Assembly (NCBI GenBank): GCA_900547005.1
Contig: URER01000001.1
Span: 84,723-148,722 of the forward strand
Source: an uncultured Prevotella sp.
GTDB taxonomy: Bacteria > Bacteroidota > Bacteroidia > Bacteroidales > Bacteroidaceae
Direction of reading: 5' to 3'
Length of the DNA stretch: 64,000 nt
In this document: piece by piece, positions 1-9,500 of the stretch
Numbering within the stretch: position 1 is the stretch's first letter
Layout: each line of letters begins with the position of its first letter
Made by a program: the position numbers and the translations under genes
The notes under the pieces: generated by a model
What the model was told of the DNA's origin: nothing
The model's input: the letters and a program-made list of their open reading frames with translations, nothing else
The model's database searches: none

Positions 1-562
1 CCTTACTGTCGAACTCCACGGTGCGGGCATTCTTTCCCTGCTCCAGCGCAGCCTTGTAAGCCTCCAATACAGCCACCTCAATCTTCGCATCCTTGTTGCC
101 TCCCACGGCAGCCACCTTCTGCTGCTTCTGCAGTCGCGCCTCGATAGTCTCAAGGTCTTTCAGTTGCAGCTCCGTATCGATGATTTCCTTGTCGCGTATC
201 GGGTCGATGGTGCCGTCTACGTGAGTGATATTCTCGTCGTCGAAGCAGCGCAGAACGTGGATTATCGCATCCGTCTCACGAATGTTTCCGAGGAACTTGT
301 TGCCTAATCCCTCGCCCTTGCTCGCTCCCTTCACGAGTCCGGCGATGTCTACAATCTCGCACGTTGCCGGTACGATGCGTCCCGGGTGTACAATCTCCGC
401 GAGCTTCGTCAGTCGCTCGTCCGGTACGGTTATCACTCCGAGATTAGGTTCTATTGTGCAAAAAGGGAAGTTGGCCGCCTGCGCCTTTGCGCTCGACAGA
501 CAATTAAAAAGTGTGGACTTGCCCACGTTGGGAAGTCCCACGATACCGCATTTCAGTGCCAT
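1..562 (-). CDS. ychF: YchF-type redox-regulated ATPase / GTPase, partial (3' end outside window)
   Basis: Reading the minus strand from ATG at 562 gives a protein beginning MALKCGIVGLPNVGKSTLFN, with the P-loop GLPNVGKS, then IEPNLGVITVPDERL and the G3-like segment VDIAGLVKGASKGEGLGNKFL. These are signatures of the Obg-related YchF/OLA1 family, a ribosome-associated P-loop NTPase. About 187 of the usual roughly 365 residues are present; the coiled coil is reached, but the C-terminal TGS domain lies beyond the left edge. It stands alone here, followed upstream by over 1 kb without genes. Family assignment is firm; function is taken from the family. Confidence 0.95.
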   Translation of the reverse strand, partial: MALKCGIVGLPNVGKSTLFNCLSSAKAQAANFPFCTIEPNLGVITVPDERLTKLAEIVHPGRIVPATCEIVDIAGLVKGASKGEGLGNKFLGNIRETDAIIHVLRCFDDENITHVDGTIDPIRDKEIIDTELQLKDLETIEARLQKQQKVAAVGGNKDAKIEVAVLEAYKAALEQGKNARTVEFDSK

Positions 563-912
563 TTCTTATCTAACAATTATGTATATACGATTGCAAAATT
601 ACTATTTTTAATTGACATAACCTGTCTTTTGCGTGTGTAAATCAATCTCGTGCCTATTTTTCCTGATTAAAAACGTCCCTTTGCCTCTATTTCTTTATTA
701 TCTTTCAGCTCCATAATTTACCTGCATTCTTCATACTCGTTCCTACTGCAAGGACTAATTGACAGCACCTCAGCGCAATGCTCGCTCTTCCTCTCTGGCT
801 TCGCCTTCCTCCTCCTCGCTCGGGATAGCTGGAGCAAGCTCCACTCTCCTCTCGCTTGTTCATCGGTTGAAAGTAGTATTTACTACATTCTTGAAAGAGT
901 ACTGTGGCCAAT

Positions 913-1124
913 TACTCGGGTAATTTGGCTTTAGTACTCGAGTATTTTGGCTTTAGTACTCGAGTATTTCGGCCTTAAATACTCAAGTATTTCGGCCTTA
1001 GTACTCGAGTAATTCCGGCTTTAGTACTCGAGTATTTTGGCTTTAGTACTCGAGTATTTCGGCCTTAAATACTCAAGTATTTCGGCCTTAGTACTCGAGT
1101 AATTCCGGCTTTAGTACTCGGAAT
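913..1124. repeat. Array A: ten 22/23-bp units with palindromic core TACTCGAGTA
   Basis: Core starts are at 913, 935, 957, 980, 1002, 1025, 1047, 1070, 1092 and 1115, so the step alternates between 22 and 23 bp. Most cores are the perfect palindrome TACTCGAGTA; some read TACTCAAGTA or TACTCGGGTA. Spacers vary around TTTTGGCTTTAG or TTCGGCCTTAAA. Bases 935-1024 and 1025-1114 appear identical, a recent 90-bp duplication of four units. The array is non-coding. The same family recurs as array D near 58.2 kb. Bases 563-912 before it hold no gene that I can support. Confidence 0.95.
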
Positions 1125-1239
1125 GGCTGCAATCAAATTGTCAAACGGCAGCAATTTGGGTTTAGAAAGAGAATAAAGTAGTAACACATATTTTATGTCT
1201 TGGTAATCTTAACCGCCTTAAAATTTGTGGTTTTCGATA

Positions 1240-1580
1240 ATTTTCCATATTTTTGTAACGTCTATCCATTACCGGAAGCCTTACGGTGACGGTTGGGTGG
1301 GCTACATATATTTGAAAAGGCGTTTAACTGACGCTTTGTTTCTGACGGTCTAAGAATCTCGCAAATTCAAACTATCTGTCAACGACAAAGCAGCGTGAAC
1401 GCCCCTATGGGTGGATTATATTCAGCCACTATCATGCTTATCTCCGTGTGAGATCAGGCATGGTGTGTTTGTTATATTCCTGATACGTGGGGCTTTCGGC
1501 GTTGCTCGTTCTGACAGATAGGGCAATGCGAGAGCCTTTAGGCCGTGGAGCGAGCAACAGGATCGGCTCCACGCCTGAAC
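1240..1580. other. Non-coding, hairpin-rich segment of unknown function
   Basis: No convincing reading frame covers this stretch, but it is rich in complementary arms: GTTGCTCG (1501-1508) with CGAGCAAC (1551-1558); GTGGAGC (1545-1551) with GCTCCAC (1566-1572), which competes with the first pair at its edge; and CATGC (1434-1438) with GCATG (1458-1462) enclosing CTC/GAG. It lies just beyond the 3' end of the eight-gene minus-strand operon and near the presumed left end of the first mobile element, so it could be an element end, an RNA or a transcription stop. I do not recognise it as a known RNA family. Bases 1581-1729 show nothing further. Confidence 0.4.
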
Positions 1581-1729
1581 CATTACTTGTTTTGTAAGTT
1601 TCTGTAAATCAAAAGAAACTTTATATCATCAAGGATAAATGATACCATAAAGTTCCCAACTACTATCAAAAGAATCTTCTTGTCATTAATGAATGTAACT
1701 GTTAATAGTTTCACATATTCCTCCATAAT

Positions 1730-4603
1730 TCACGATTTACATTTATTAACGCTGCGAACATATATATTCAGCAAATCATTGGCTATGGATGCGTCGTTTA
1801 TTCTCATGACATTATTATCCTCAGTGTTGTATCCGAAGAATTTGATGTTGCCATACCAGACTATAGATTTATCGATTATGGCACATTGTATGGATAAGTC
1901 TTCATCACACAGAACTTCTATACCATATTTCTGTAATTCGTTCTCGTTATATCCTTGTTCTTTGATGCGTATAACCACTTCAATACCATTCGCCATAAGG
2001 TCTCTTAACAGAGATATTAAGCGAGGAGTATATTTGTACTTTATCCTTTTGCAGGAGATGACTATGCTATGCTTTGTAACAATCAGGTCTTTGCGGAATG
2101 GTTCTGAAAAAGTCAGACCATCATAAATCAGTTCTTGCTTCAACTCTTCGTTTCCTTCCGATGATTTGGGAACACCGTAACCGACGGAAGCATAACCTTT
2201 CAATCTCTTGCGATACATGGAATCGCAAAGAGGTACACGAATGTCTATATAATCATATATGCGCACTTCATTCTTGTTGTCATAATCTCGGTGCAGTCTA
2301 CCTGCATATTGTGCTATATTTCCTTTCCATGAGATAGGCAATGCGAGAAACAATGTGTCAAGCCGGGGATAATCAAAACCTTCGCCTATATATTTGCCTG
2401 TGGCAATTATTATCAATGATTCTGTAGCAGGAATTTCTTCTAATTTCTCCATAGCCTGCCTTTTCTCTTTTGCAGAATCCGCTCCTATGAGAGATACCAC
2501 GTGATTAGCGTAAGGGGATAACATTTCTGCCAATACTCTTACATGGGATGTTAAGTTCGTGAGTATAATTGGAGTCCTGCCATCATTGATAGCTTTTCTC
2601 ACATCATCAACAATTAGTTTGTTCCTCATTTCGTCTGTTGCCAATGCTTCTACGATTTGAGTGTAGGTCTTTGTTTCTGACGAAACATTACGGAATGATG
2701 TAAAGCGTGGTATGAGTGTACGGACAAAATTCTGCCGATTCATTTGGCTTTTAGCATCAGCAGTATATCTGATTTTTCCGCACTGCATAAATATAATTGG
2801 TTGGTGACCGTCCTTGCGAATAGGGGTAGCCGTAAGTCCATAGACAAAGTGTGCTCTCACCTGTTTCAACACCTGTTCAAAACTGACAGAAGACACATGA
2901 TGACATTCATCAACAATCACCATTCCATAATCTCGTACAAAAGGCTTGATTTCATTTTCCTCCAGGCAAGACTGAATCAATGCTATATCTATTATCCCAT
3001 GAATAGTATTCTTGCCAGAACAAAGAACTCCTATAGGAGATTTGTCTTTCTTTCTCTTACTTTTGATAGTGTTGTTATCGATTTCTTCGTTTATCTCCAA
3101 GAATTCTTCCAGTTGTTTCTTCCACTGGTCAAGCAAAGATTTTCGATGAACAAGAATCAGCGTGTTTACCTTGCGTTGAGCAATCATAGCAATAGCAAAC
3201 ACGGTTTTGCCGAAAGCGGTTGTTGCAGAAAGTGTTCCTATATTATATGACAGCATATACTCCATGGCTTTCTGCTGCTCTTCACGAAGTTCGCCTTTGA
3301 ACGAAACATTGATTTTTCGTCCATGATAGGTTTTATCCTCTATGTTGTACTTAACATCATGATCTTCGAGAATGTTAATCACGGCATCTTCACAGCCACG
3401 AGGAATGGCAAGGTAGTCATCGTGTAATTCCGAACAGGATATGATACGTGGGATATCATAAGTAGACAGACGCATACCTTGTTTTGCATAAAACTCTGGA
3501 TTGTGGAAAGCAGCCATTCTCTTGAAATAATTGACAGTCTTTGCAGACAAACCCAATAATGGGATATAAAGCATATTTGCCTTTGTCAAGGTAATACTTG
3601 ATGGAAAATCTGATTTGGCAATAGCTTCAGTTGCCGGAACATCCCACGGCTTACTCTCACTACTCTTTGTCAATTCACCCAATGATGAAGCGCGTTTTTG
3701 GAGAATATCATCTATGGTCGATTCTGATATTTTCTGAATGTTGAGAAGAAAGTTCCATTGGTCTGGATATGCTTGAAACTGTTCATCAACAAATACACTA
3801 TTTCCATTTCTTCGTGCGTTACCTTGAAGTGGCAGTGCCACAAGGTTTCCCATTCCACCTTCAGGTAGAGTGTCCTGATTGGGGAAGAATCTGTCGTATG
3901 ACTTGAAAGAAAGATGCACATCTTTATTCATTGCTTCTGCCAAAATCGATTTTCCCAATCTTCTTGCTTTGGTTGCTGTTATTGCACCATCAAAGAATAT
4001 CCATACATGCGCTCCATTACCAGAACGTGAACGTTCTATGTAGCAAGGAACATCCCACTCCTTGCATACACCTACAAAGGCAAGCACATCATTCTGATAT
4101 CCATGCTCACAACTTTTATCATCGAAATCTGTACAAAGGAAAAAGCATGTGTTGTCATTCAGCATTGGATATAAGCCAATGACATCACGTCCAAACGCAT
4201 CCTTGCCTGCAAGATGATTGTAGAAGTGTTGATACGATAGTGGAGCAAACTGACGGTTAGGACATTCTGCACATTTATATTTTCTCTTATCGCAGAACTC
4301 TCTGTTCCATTCACGTTCACATACAGGTTGATAACCAGATTTCTTCGTAGTATCACTATACCATCTTTTTGCAAATATATCCTCTCGTCCTTTGAAAATA
4401 CTTTTAAATAACCCAACCTTCTCCTGTAACGAGAGACGAACTGACGATGCTGTTGGCTTTGTAGATTTGGATGCGGCAATGCTACAATCATGAGAACACG
4501 TCTCAAACGGTATTCCATGTTCTTTAAGAAGAGACTTTAGTCTTTTGTTTTCTTCTTCCAGTTCATGCATTCTTCTAATAATCGCATCTGCATCCATAAT
4601 CAC
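1730..4603 (-). CDS. TOTE-type AEP primase + SF2 helicase with degenerate PLD-like C-terminus
   Basis: 957 aa. A short N-terminal coiled coil (about 8-30) is followed by a likely zinc cluster (C95, C104, C111, C114). An archaeo-eukaryotic primase domain of the TOTE conflict-system type comes next, with DFDD at 159-162, SGNGAHVW at 194-201 and GNLVALPLQ near 252. An SF2 helicase follows: Walker A-like TTAFGKT 461-467, DECHH 565-569, TATP 591-594 and GRLHR 768-772. The last 120 residues resemble a phospholipase D half-domain, but the usual HxK is replaced (S904, Q906, with D911 kept), so it is probably not catalytic. TOTE proteins are predicted in the literature to act in conflicts with mobile DNA. 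This is the last gene of the operon, 3 bp after the XRE gene. Confidence 0.9.
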   Translation of the reverse strand: MIMDADAIIRRMHELEEENKRLKSLLKEHGIPFETCSHDCSIAASKSTKPTASSVRLSLQEKVGLFKSIFKGREDIFAKRWYSDTTKKSGYQPVCEREWNREFCDKRKYKCAECPNRQFAPLSYQHFYNHLAGKDAFGRDVIGLYPMLNDNTCFFLCTDFDDKSCEHGYQNDVLAFVGVCKEWDVPCYIERSRSGNGAHVWIFFDGAITATKARRLGKSILAEAMNKDVHLSFKSYDRFFPNQDTLPEGGMGNLVALPLQGNARRNGNSVFVDEQFQAYPDQWNFLLNIQKISESTIDDILQKRASSLGELTKSSESKPWDVPATEAIAKSDFPSSITLTKANMLYIPLLGLSAKTVNYFKRMAAFHNPEFYAKQGMRLSTYDIPRIISCSELHDDYLAIPRGCEDAVINILEDHDVKYNIEDKTYHGRKINVSFKGELREEQQKAMEYMLSYNIGTLSATTAFGKTVFAIAMIAQRKVNTLILVHRKSLLDQWKKQLEEFLEINEEIDNNTIKSKRKKDKSPIGVLCSGKNTIHGIIDIALIQSCLEENEIKPFVRDYGMVIVDECHHVSSVSFEQVLKQVRAHFVYGLTATPIRKDGHQPIIFMQCGKIRYTADAKSQMNRQNFVRTLIPRFTSFRNVSSETKTYTQIVEALATDEMRNKLIVDDVRKAINDGRTPIILTNLTSHVRVLAEMLSPYANHVVSLIGADSAKEKRQAMEKLEEIPATESLIIIATGKYIGEGFDYPRLDTLFLALPISWKGNIAQYAGRLHRDYDNKNEVRIYDYIDIRVPLCDSMYRKRLKGYASVGYGVPKSSEGNEELKQELIYDGLTFSEPFRKDLIVTKHSIVISCKRIKYKYTPRLISLLRDLMANGIEVVIRIKEQGYNENELQKYGIEVLCDEDLSIQCAIIDKSIVWYGNIKFFGYNTEDNNVMRINDASIANDLLNIYVRSVNKCKS

Positions 4604-4606
4604 ATT

Positions 4607-4894
4607 TTATAAGATTTTCTCTTTAGCCACTTCGATGGCATCTCTTTTCAGTTCACATTCATCCTCATCTCCGATAGCATCAAGCACTTTGTCCGCAAGC
4701 CAAAGTTTCAGCATTTCCTTCTCGTCTACATCAAAGTATTTTGCCAGTAAGATTACTTGGCTTCTCTTTGCTCGTCTGTCTCCACGTTCTATTTTACTAA
4801 ACATAGGAGTGTCTATCTCTAAGTAAGCTGCCAATTGGCGTTGCAACACTTCTTGTTCGTCTCTAAGAGACTTAATTTTGTTTCCTAATAACAT
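4607..4894 (-). CDS. XRE-family helix-turn-helix regulator
   Basis: 95 aa from the preferred start (MLLGNKIKSLRDEQ). The frame is open upstream to 4939, but that would run into the previous gene. Residues 1-65 form a Cro/C1-type HTH, with QRQLAAYLEIDTPMFSKIERG as helices 2-3 and RRAKRSQVILLAKYF following. The C-terminal ADKVLDAIGDED segment is common in Bacteroidetes regulators found beside restriction or defence genes. It lies between the AlbA_2 gene (gap 14 bp) and the TOTE gene (gap 3 bp), so it probably controls the operon, much as C-proteins do for restriction systems. That role is inference. Confidence 0.85.
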   Translation of the reverse strand: MLLGNKIKSLRDEQEVLQRQLAAYLEIDTPMFSKIERGDRRAKRSQVILLAKYFDVDEKEMLKLWLADKVLDAIGDEDECELKRDAIEVAKEKIL

Positions 4895-4908
4895 ATCTTG
4901 TGTAATTT

Positions 4909-6507
4909 TTATTCGTTTTCTTTTGATATGATTTCCCAATAGCCACCGAAGTCAGCACCAATACGTCTGATGATTCCTTCTTCACGCAGTCTTTTGATTT
5001 GTTTCTCTACACCTCGTGAAGACATGTCTATCATCATAGCAATTTCTGCAGCTGATATGGAAGGCTTTTGTCTAATTAAGTCAAGGACTCTCTCCGAACT
5101 TTTTTGCTTTCTCTCCGAACTTTTCGGTGTTGTCTCCGAACTAAATCCGTCTGTCTCCGAACTTTTGGGCTGAGTTCCCGAACTTGTCTCCGAACTTTTT
5201 GCTGTTCTCTCCGAACTAAATTCACCTGTCTCCGAACTTACGGTACATCCTTCATGAATAGGAATTGTTACTAAGAATGTTAAGCGATCATCAGTTGTTT
5301 CAAAGATGGCACGAGGAGAACCGTTCTCAGCCAACTTGGCTTGTATGGTTGGAACACCAGTGGAGCGACCTTCCGTCAAGTCAAGCTCTTTCAAGAAGTC
5401 TCCTAATCGACGATTACGATAACGACGGCTTTTGAGCATATCACCTTTCTCAATATCCTCTTTGGATATACTACGGTCAGGTCCCGGGCAGTTGAGAATG
5501 GAGATTCCTTCGGGTTCAATAGTTATTTCTATTGGCTCATGCTGCAAGAAATCTCTGTGATAAACGGAGTTTACCACCGCTTCCTCAATGGCATCGTAGG
5601 GATAGTTCCAAAAGCGTTCGGCCTCCTGTCTGCCTGATATTTTGCGGACATTTTCTTTAAGTACATTACTTTTGATGTAGTCCATCGTTTGCTTTATCAT
5701 CTGCGGGATGCTACCCTTGAATGTCACTTCCGTAAAATTGTTCGGGTCTTTCATCTTTCCGTTAGGGAATGTCACTACGTCAATCTGAGTGTATGGGAAG
5801 AACTTGCTTGGATTTTCACAGAACATCATGGCTGCAACATTCCGAATCAAGCGGTTCTCTTTTGGTCCTGTGTATAGCTCCATTTGGTCAAGTATATTTG
5901 ACAGTGGTGTTGTTACCACATCATCCGCCAATCTACTTCCCACTTTAACAAGGTAGTCACGAAGAAGAACCAAAGAAATGTCCTCTAACCGAATTCCGCT
6001 ATTGCCACGCTCGTCAAAAGGCACACGGTTAGCCAACTCCCGCAGCTCAACGAGTACTTCGCCTTTTGCCTCAATACTACTTGTGCCACTACGAATATAA
6101 AAATATTCCTTTGAGCTTTTGGCTGTCACATTCACAGGTACGGAATAAGGGCGATAACTGCCAGCAGGACACCATATCACAATCACTTGTTTTCCATCCA
6201 CATCTTCTACGGAAGTGCGAGGCAAATAATAAGGTGAAATCTTGTTATTATAGCCTACCATCTCCTGCAATATGCCATCTATCTTTTCCATTGGTACACC
6301 TTCAACAGGACGGATTGCCATACCCGTCTTATCGTCAGTATCTACACCAACGATGATATATCCGCCTCCAAGGTCATCAAAATCGTTAGCGAAAGCACAC
6401 ACGCTATGGTATATGCTCGCCGGATTCCAGCCTTTCTTGAATTCTATTCTGTTGGATTCTATCTTCTGCTTGTCAAGCAGGTCTTCTATGTTTATTGCAA
6501 GTGCCAT
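4909..6507 (-). CDS. AlbA_2 (Schlafen-like) domain protein with ATPase-like fold and C-terminal winged helix
   Basis: 532 aa. The N-terminal AlbA_2 domain (about 15-150) has ESNRIEFKKGW and the GGGYIIVGV core. The middle part (about 290-415) resembles the HATPase_c_4 region of such regulators, with AIEEAVVNSVYHRDF and ILNCPGPDRSISKEDI. A low-complexity linker of seven-residue SSExxxx repeats (about 424-475) leads to a C-terminal winged helix (ISAAEIAMMIDMSSRGVEKQIKRLREEGII). Proteins of this layout are usually annotated as transcriptional regulators or RNA-binding proteins. It is sixth in the operon, 17 bp after the large helicase. A second protein of the same plan is at 44859-46313. Confidence 0.85.
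   Translation of the reverse strand: MALAINIEDLLDKQKIESNRIEFKKGWNPASIYHSVCAFANDFDDLGGGYIIVGVDTDDKTGMAIRPVEGVPMEKIDGILQEMVGYNNKISPYYLPRTSVEDVDGKQVIVIWCPAGSYRPYSVPVNVTAKSSKEYFYIRSGTSSIEAKGEVLVELRELANRVPFDERGNSGIRLEDISLVLLRDYLVKVGSRLADDVVTTPLSNILDQMELYTGPKENRLIRNVAAMMFCENPSKFFPYTQIDVVTFPNGKMKDPNNFTEVTFKGSIPQMIKQTMDYIKSNVLKENVRKISGRQEAERFWNYPYDAIEEAVVNSVYHRDFLQHEPIEITIEPEGISILNCPGPDRSISKEDIEKGDMLKSRRYRNRRLGDFLKELDLTEGRSTGVPTIQAKLAENGSPRAIFETTDDRLTFLVTIPIHEGCTVSSETGEFSSERTAKSSETSSGTQPKSSETDGFSSETTPKSSERKQKSSERVLDLIRQKPSISAAEIAMMIDMSSRGVEKQIKRLREEGIIRRIGADFGGYWEIISKENE
5091..5238 (-). repeat. In-frame 21-bp tandem repeat encoding SSExxxx heptads
   Basis: On the plus strand TCTCCGAACT starts at 5091, 5112, 5133, 5154, 5187, 5208 and 5229, with a variant (TTCCCGAACT) at 5175. 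The step is 21 bp except for one 12-bp step (5175 to 5187), which gives the short heptad. Every step is a multiple of three, so copy changes alter linker length but keep the frame. The repeat lies between the ATPase-like part and the winged helix of the AlbA_2 protein. Confidence 0.95.
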
Positions 6508-6524
6508 AATTCTATCTGTATTAA

Positions 6525-9500
6525 TTAACCATTCATTTTAGAAATATCAAAAACAGACAACGCCTTATATACGTCTGGTAAAGAGCCTGTAAGCCTGCTT
6601 ACCATTTTTGATGACCATAAAGGATGTACCAAACAGTAGTTCTCACCATCATAAGGATCTGTACCTATCAGCGTTCCATCAAAACTTTCGGCAGAATATC
6701 CATGTCTTAGAAGAACGTTCTTGACTGTGATATTTATATAGTCAGTCCAATACTTTGCTGTAAAATCTATCTTTGCATTTGAATCGTGTGCAAGCCTCGC
6801 TAAATCAAGTCCAAGTCGCCAATCAAGCAAATGATGCACTCCTTGGTTCGAATAATCCCTAATGCAATCATAGCAAGACGATGTGCAACCATTTTCATGA
6901 TTATGGGCTGTCAGTTTTTCGTAGATCTCGCCTTTTTCTATGAGTGGCTGAATTATGGCTTTCTTAGGAACATCTTTATATCTCCTACCACTGAGATAGT
7001 TGCTATAGCCTGCACCATTTTCCAACTGCTCCACAAAGAAAATTTCTGCTTTCTTAGTTTGGGGAGTAATATAAAATCCCACTGTTAACTCCGATGAGTC
7101 TATATCAAGATAGTGAGATACTGATTTTCTTACGAGATACCCCCATGACAGAAAGGCAGCTCTTACTGCATGACTATTGACATTCTCTCCATTAAGTGGT
7201 GAAAGATTCAATTCTTCAGGAATCTCTGCTATCGAAAGTGCAAGTACACCTGTTGTCTTTGACGAGACAAAGGCATATTTTGTTTCAAAAGACAAATTTA
7301 ATGTGTTTCTAATCTCTTCTGGATATGCATCACGTGACACATAAATACCCTCATTATTTTTCCCTAATTTATAGAAGTCTCCGTTGTTATCATTCACAAG
7401 ATGCACGAGTCCTTGCGAAGGTACGATATTGTTCCTGATAGCCATATTATCAACTTGCGGACATTCTTGTAGAGATTGTTCACAATCCAATTTTATATCG
7501 CTATTGGGAGAATACCAATCGTAACTTCCGTTGAAATCCTCTACAGACGCATTATAGTCAACACAGAAACCTAAAGGTGAGCAAATCTTTACTTTCTGCA
7601 TATCACTGCCGCAGACAGGGCATTTGCAAGAGTCATCATCTTGGCTGATTGACGAATAACCACATATAACACAACGATGAAGAGGATGGCTATAAACATT
7701 CAAAGAGTTGTACTTTGGTACTGGTACATGTGAGTTATTATATTCATAGTCAACAATTCCCACCGCCCTATATACTTTCTTGTCTTTAACAATCTCATGC
7801 CCTGGGGCAAAAGAGTTCAAAGCCATATCTATATCTCGAGAAACAACATCTTCTGCTGGTAGTTTCTTCGGCTCGCTTAGATACAAGTTTCGTGTGCGGG
7901 TAGGGAAACCAAACATTGGGAGCAGTCCGGCATTAGCAAGCCGTTCACTGAGTAATTCTTGTGTGTACTCAGAACTTGTGGCAATTTGGCTTATCATGTC
8001 AAGGAAATGATCATAGATGAATTTTTTTATTTCCTGCTTTTGAGCGTCTGATATTTCTGTACCAGTAGTCACAACTTCGATAATACGCCACACTTCTTCC
8101 TGGTTAGAAGATAGCCAGTTCGCAACTTCTTCTTTGTACTTATCCCATTGGTCTACAGTTCCGAAATTACCATGTACACTATCCTTTCCTGAAATTTCAT
8201 TTTTTAAGGCAGCATACAGTATTTCCCTATATATAATACGTTCAGCAATCTCTTTTGTCCTTGTTTCCAGATATGGGTCTTTGGGAGTATCAGAAACCAT
8301 ACGCTCATATTCTTGGAAGTTTGTCAAGTCGTGGCTTGTAGAACGCGCAACTGTAAGGGCAATAGACAACGGATTACCACGACGACCGGCACGACCAACA
8401 CGCTGTTGGTAATTGAAACGCTGGGGAGGCACATTGCCCATCATAACAGCCGATAATGAGCCGATATCTACACCTGCCTCCATAGTCGTTGTTACGCTGA
8501 GCAAATCAATACCTTCAACTAATGGATTCTCCGTTTTAAGGAATATGTCCTGAAACAACCGCTGCCTTTTCTTTGAATCATTCTTTGAAGTCTGACCTGT
8601 CATTTCCTCACAATGCAGACGATAGACATTATCGGTAGAGTTCAGTAAGGTAAGATAATAGTCCTCAGGATTACTAACATCTTCCTTTGTCAGGATATAT
8701 TCCTCATCAAGTCTGTGATAGCAATTCATACAAACACCATTTGCACGATGCATGTGTACAGTCTTGCATCGGGGACAAATCCAATATTTTGAGCCAACAT
8801 CCGCTTTCACAAATGAGAGTCCTTCTCCAGAAAGTGCTGTTACTTGGCGGTCTATAATGCCACGTTCTCTCAATATATCACGCAATGTGTCAAGCTTTTC
8901 ATTGGTTTCTTTCGTACCTTTAATATGATATACATGTTGTACAAGTTTCCTTACAGCCATTGGGAAACTATCTTTTAAAGGATATTTAGAAGGAATCCCC
9001 ATTATGCGTTTCTTCTCTCCAAGGATGCGAATGGTAGAACATGCAAGCTCCGCCATTGTTTGGTCAGCAATCTTACGGGTAGGCGAAAGATAGCCAAGTT
9101 TCAGTTCCTCAAACGAACGCTTACGGTTACCGAATATACTTGCCAATTGTTCAATTTTATTATATTTGCGTATTCTGTCAGAAAATTCCAACTGATTATC
9201 ACTAAGGTCTGACTTGGCTTTTTTCTTTTCAAAATCAAAAAGGTCATACCATAAACCAGCCATGACATTTTGGAAACATGTAGGTTTAGGACCTGCCGGG
9301 TTCATGCCAAGAGACAGTAATATCTTAAACACATCATCTTCGACACTTCCAAGATTTTGTCCGTCACAACAATTGAAATAGGTTTTTAGTTTCGTTAATT
9401 GTCCATCTGTGGCAAACCCCATACGGTTTGCCATGATGACACGTGCGACCTCACCATAAGTCTGGTCATTTGTCAATTCGTTCAGACGCTGACCATCCGA

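Noticed and set aside
705..911. 68-codon minus-strand frame after ychF
   Set aside because: Low-complexity product in a non-coding gap; no ribosome-binding site or family.
913..1124. Array A as a CRISPR array
   Set aside because: The unit is only 22-23 bp in all, spacers are themselves repeated, and no cas genes are in the window.
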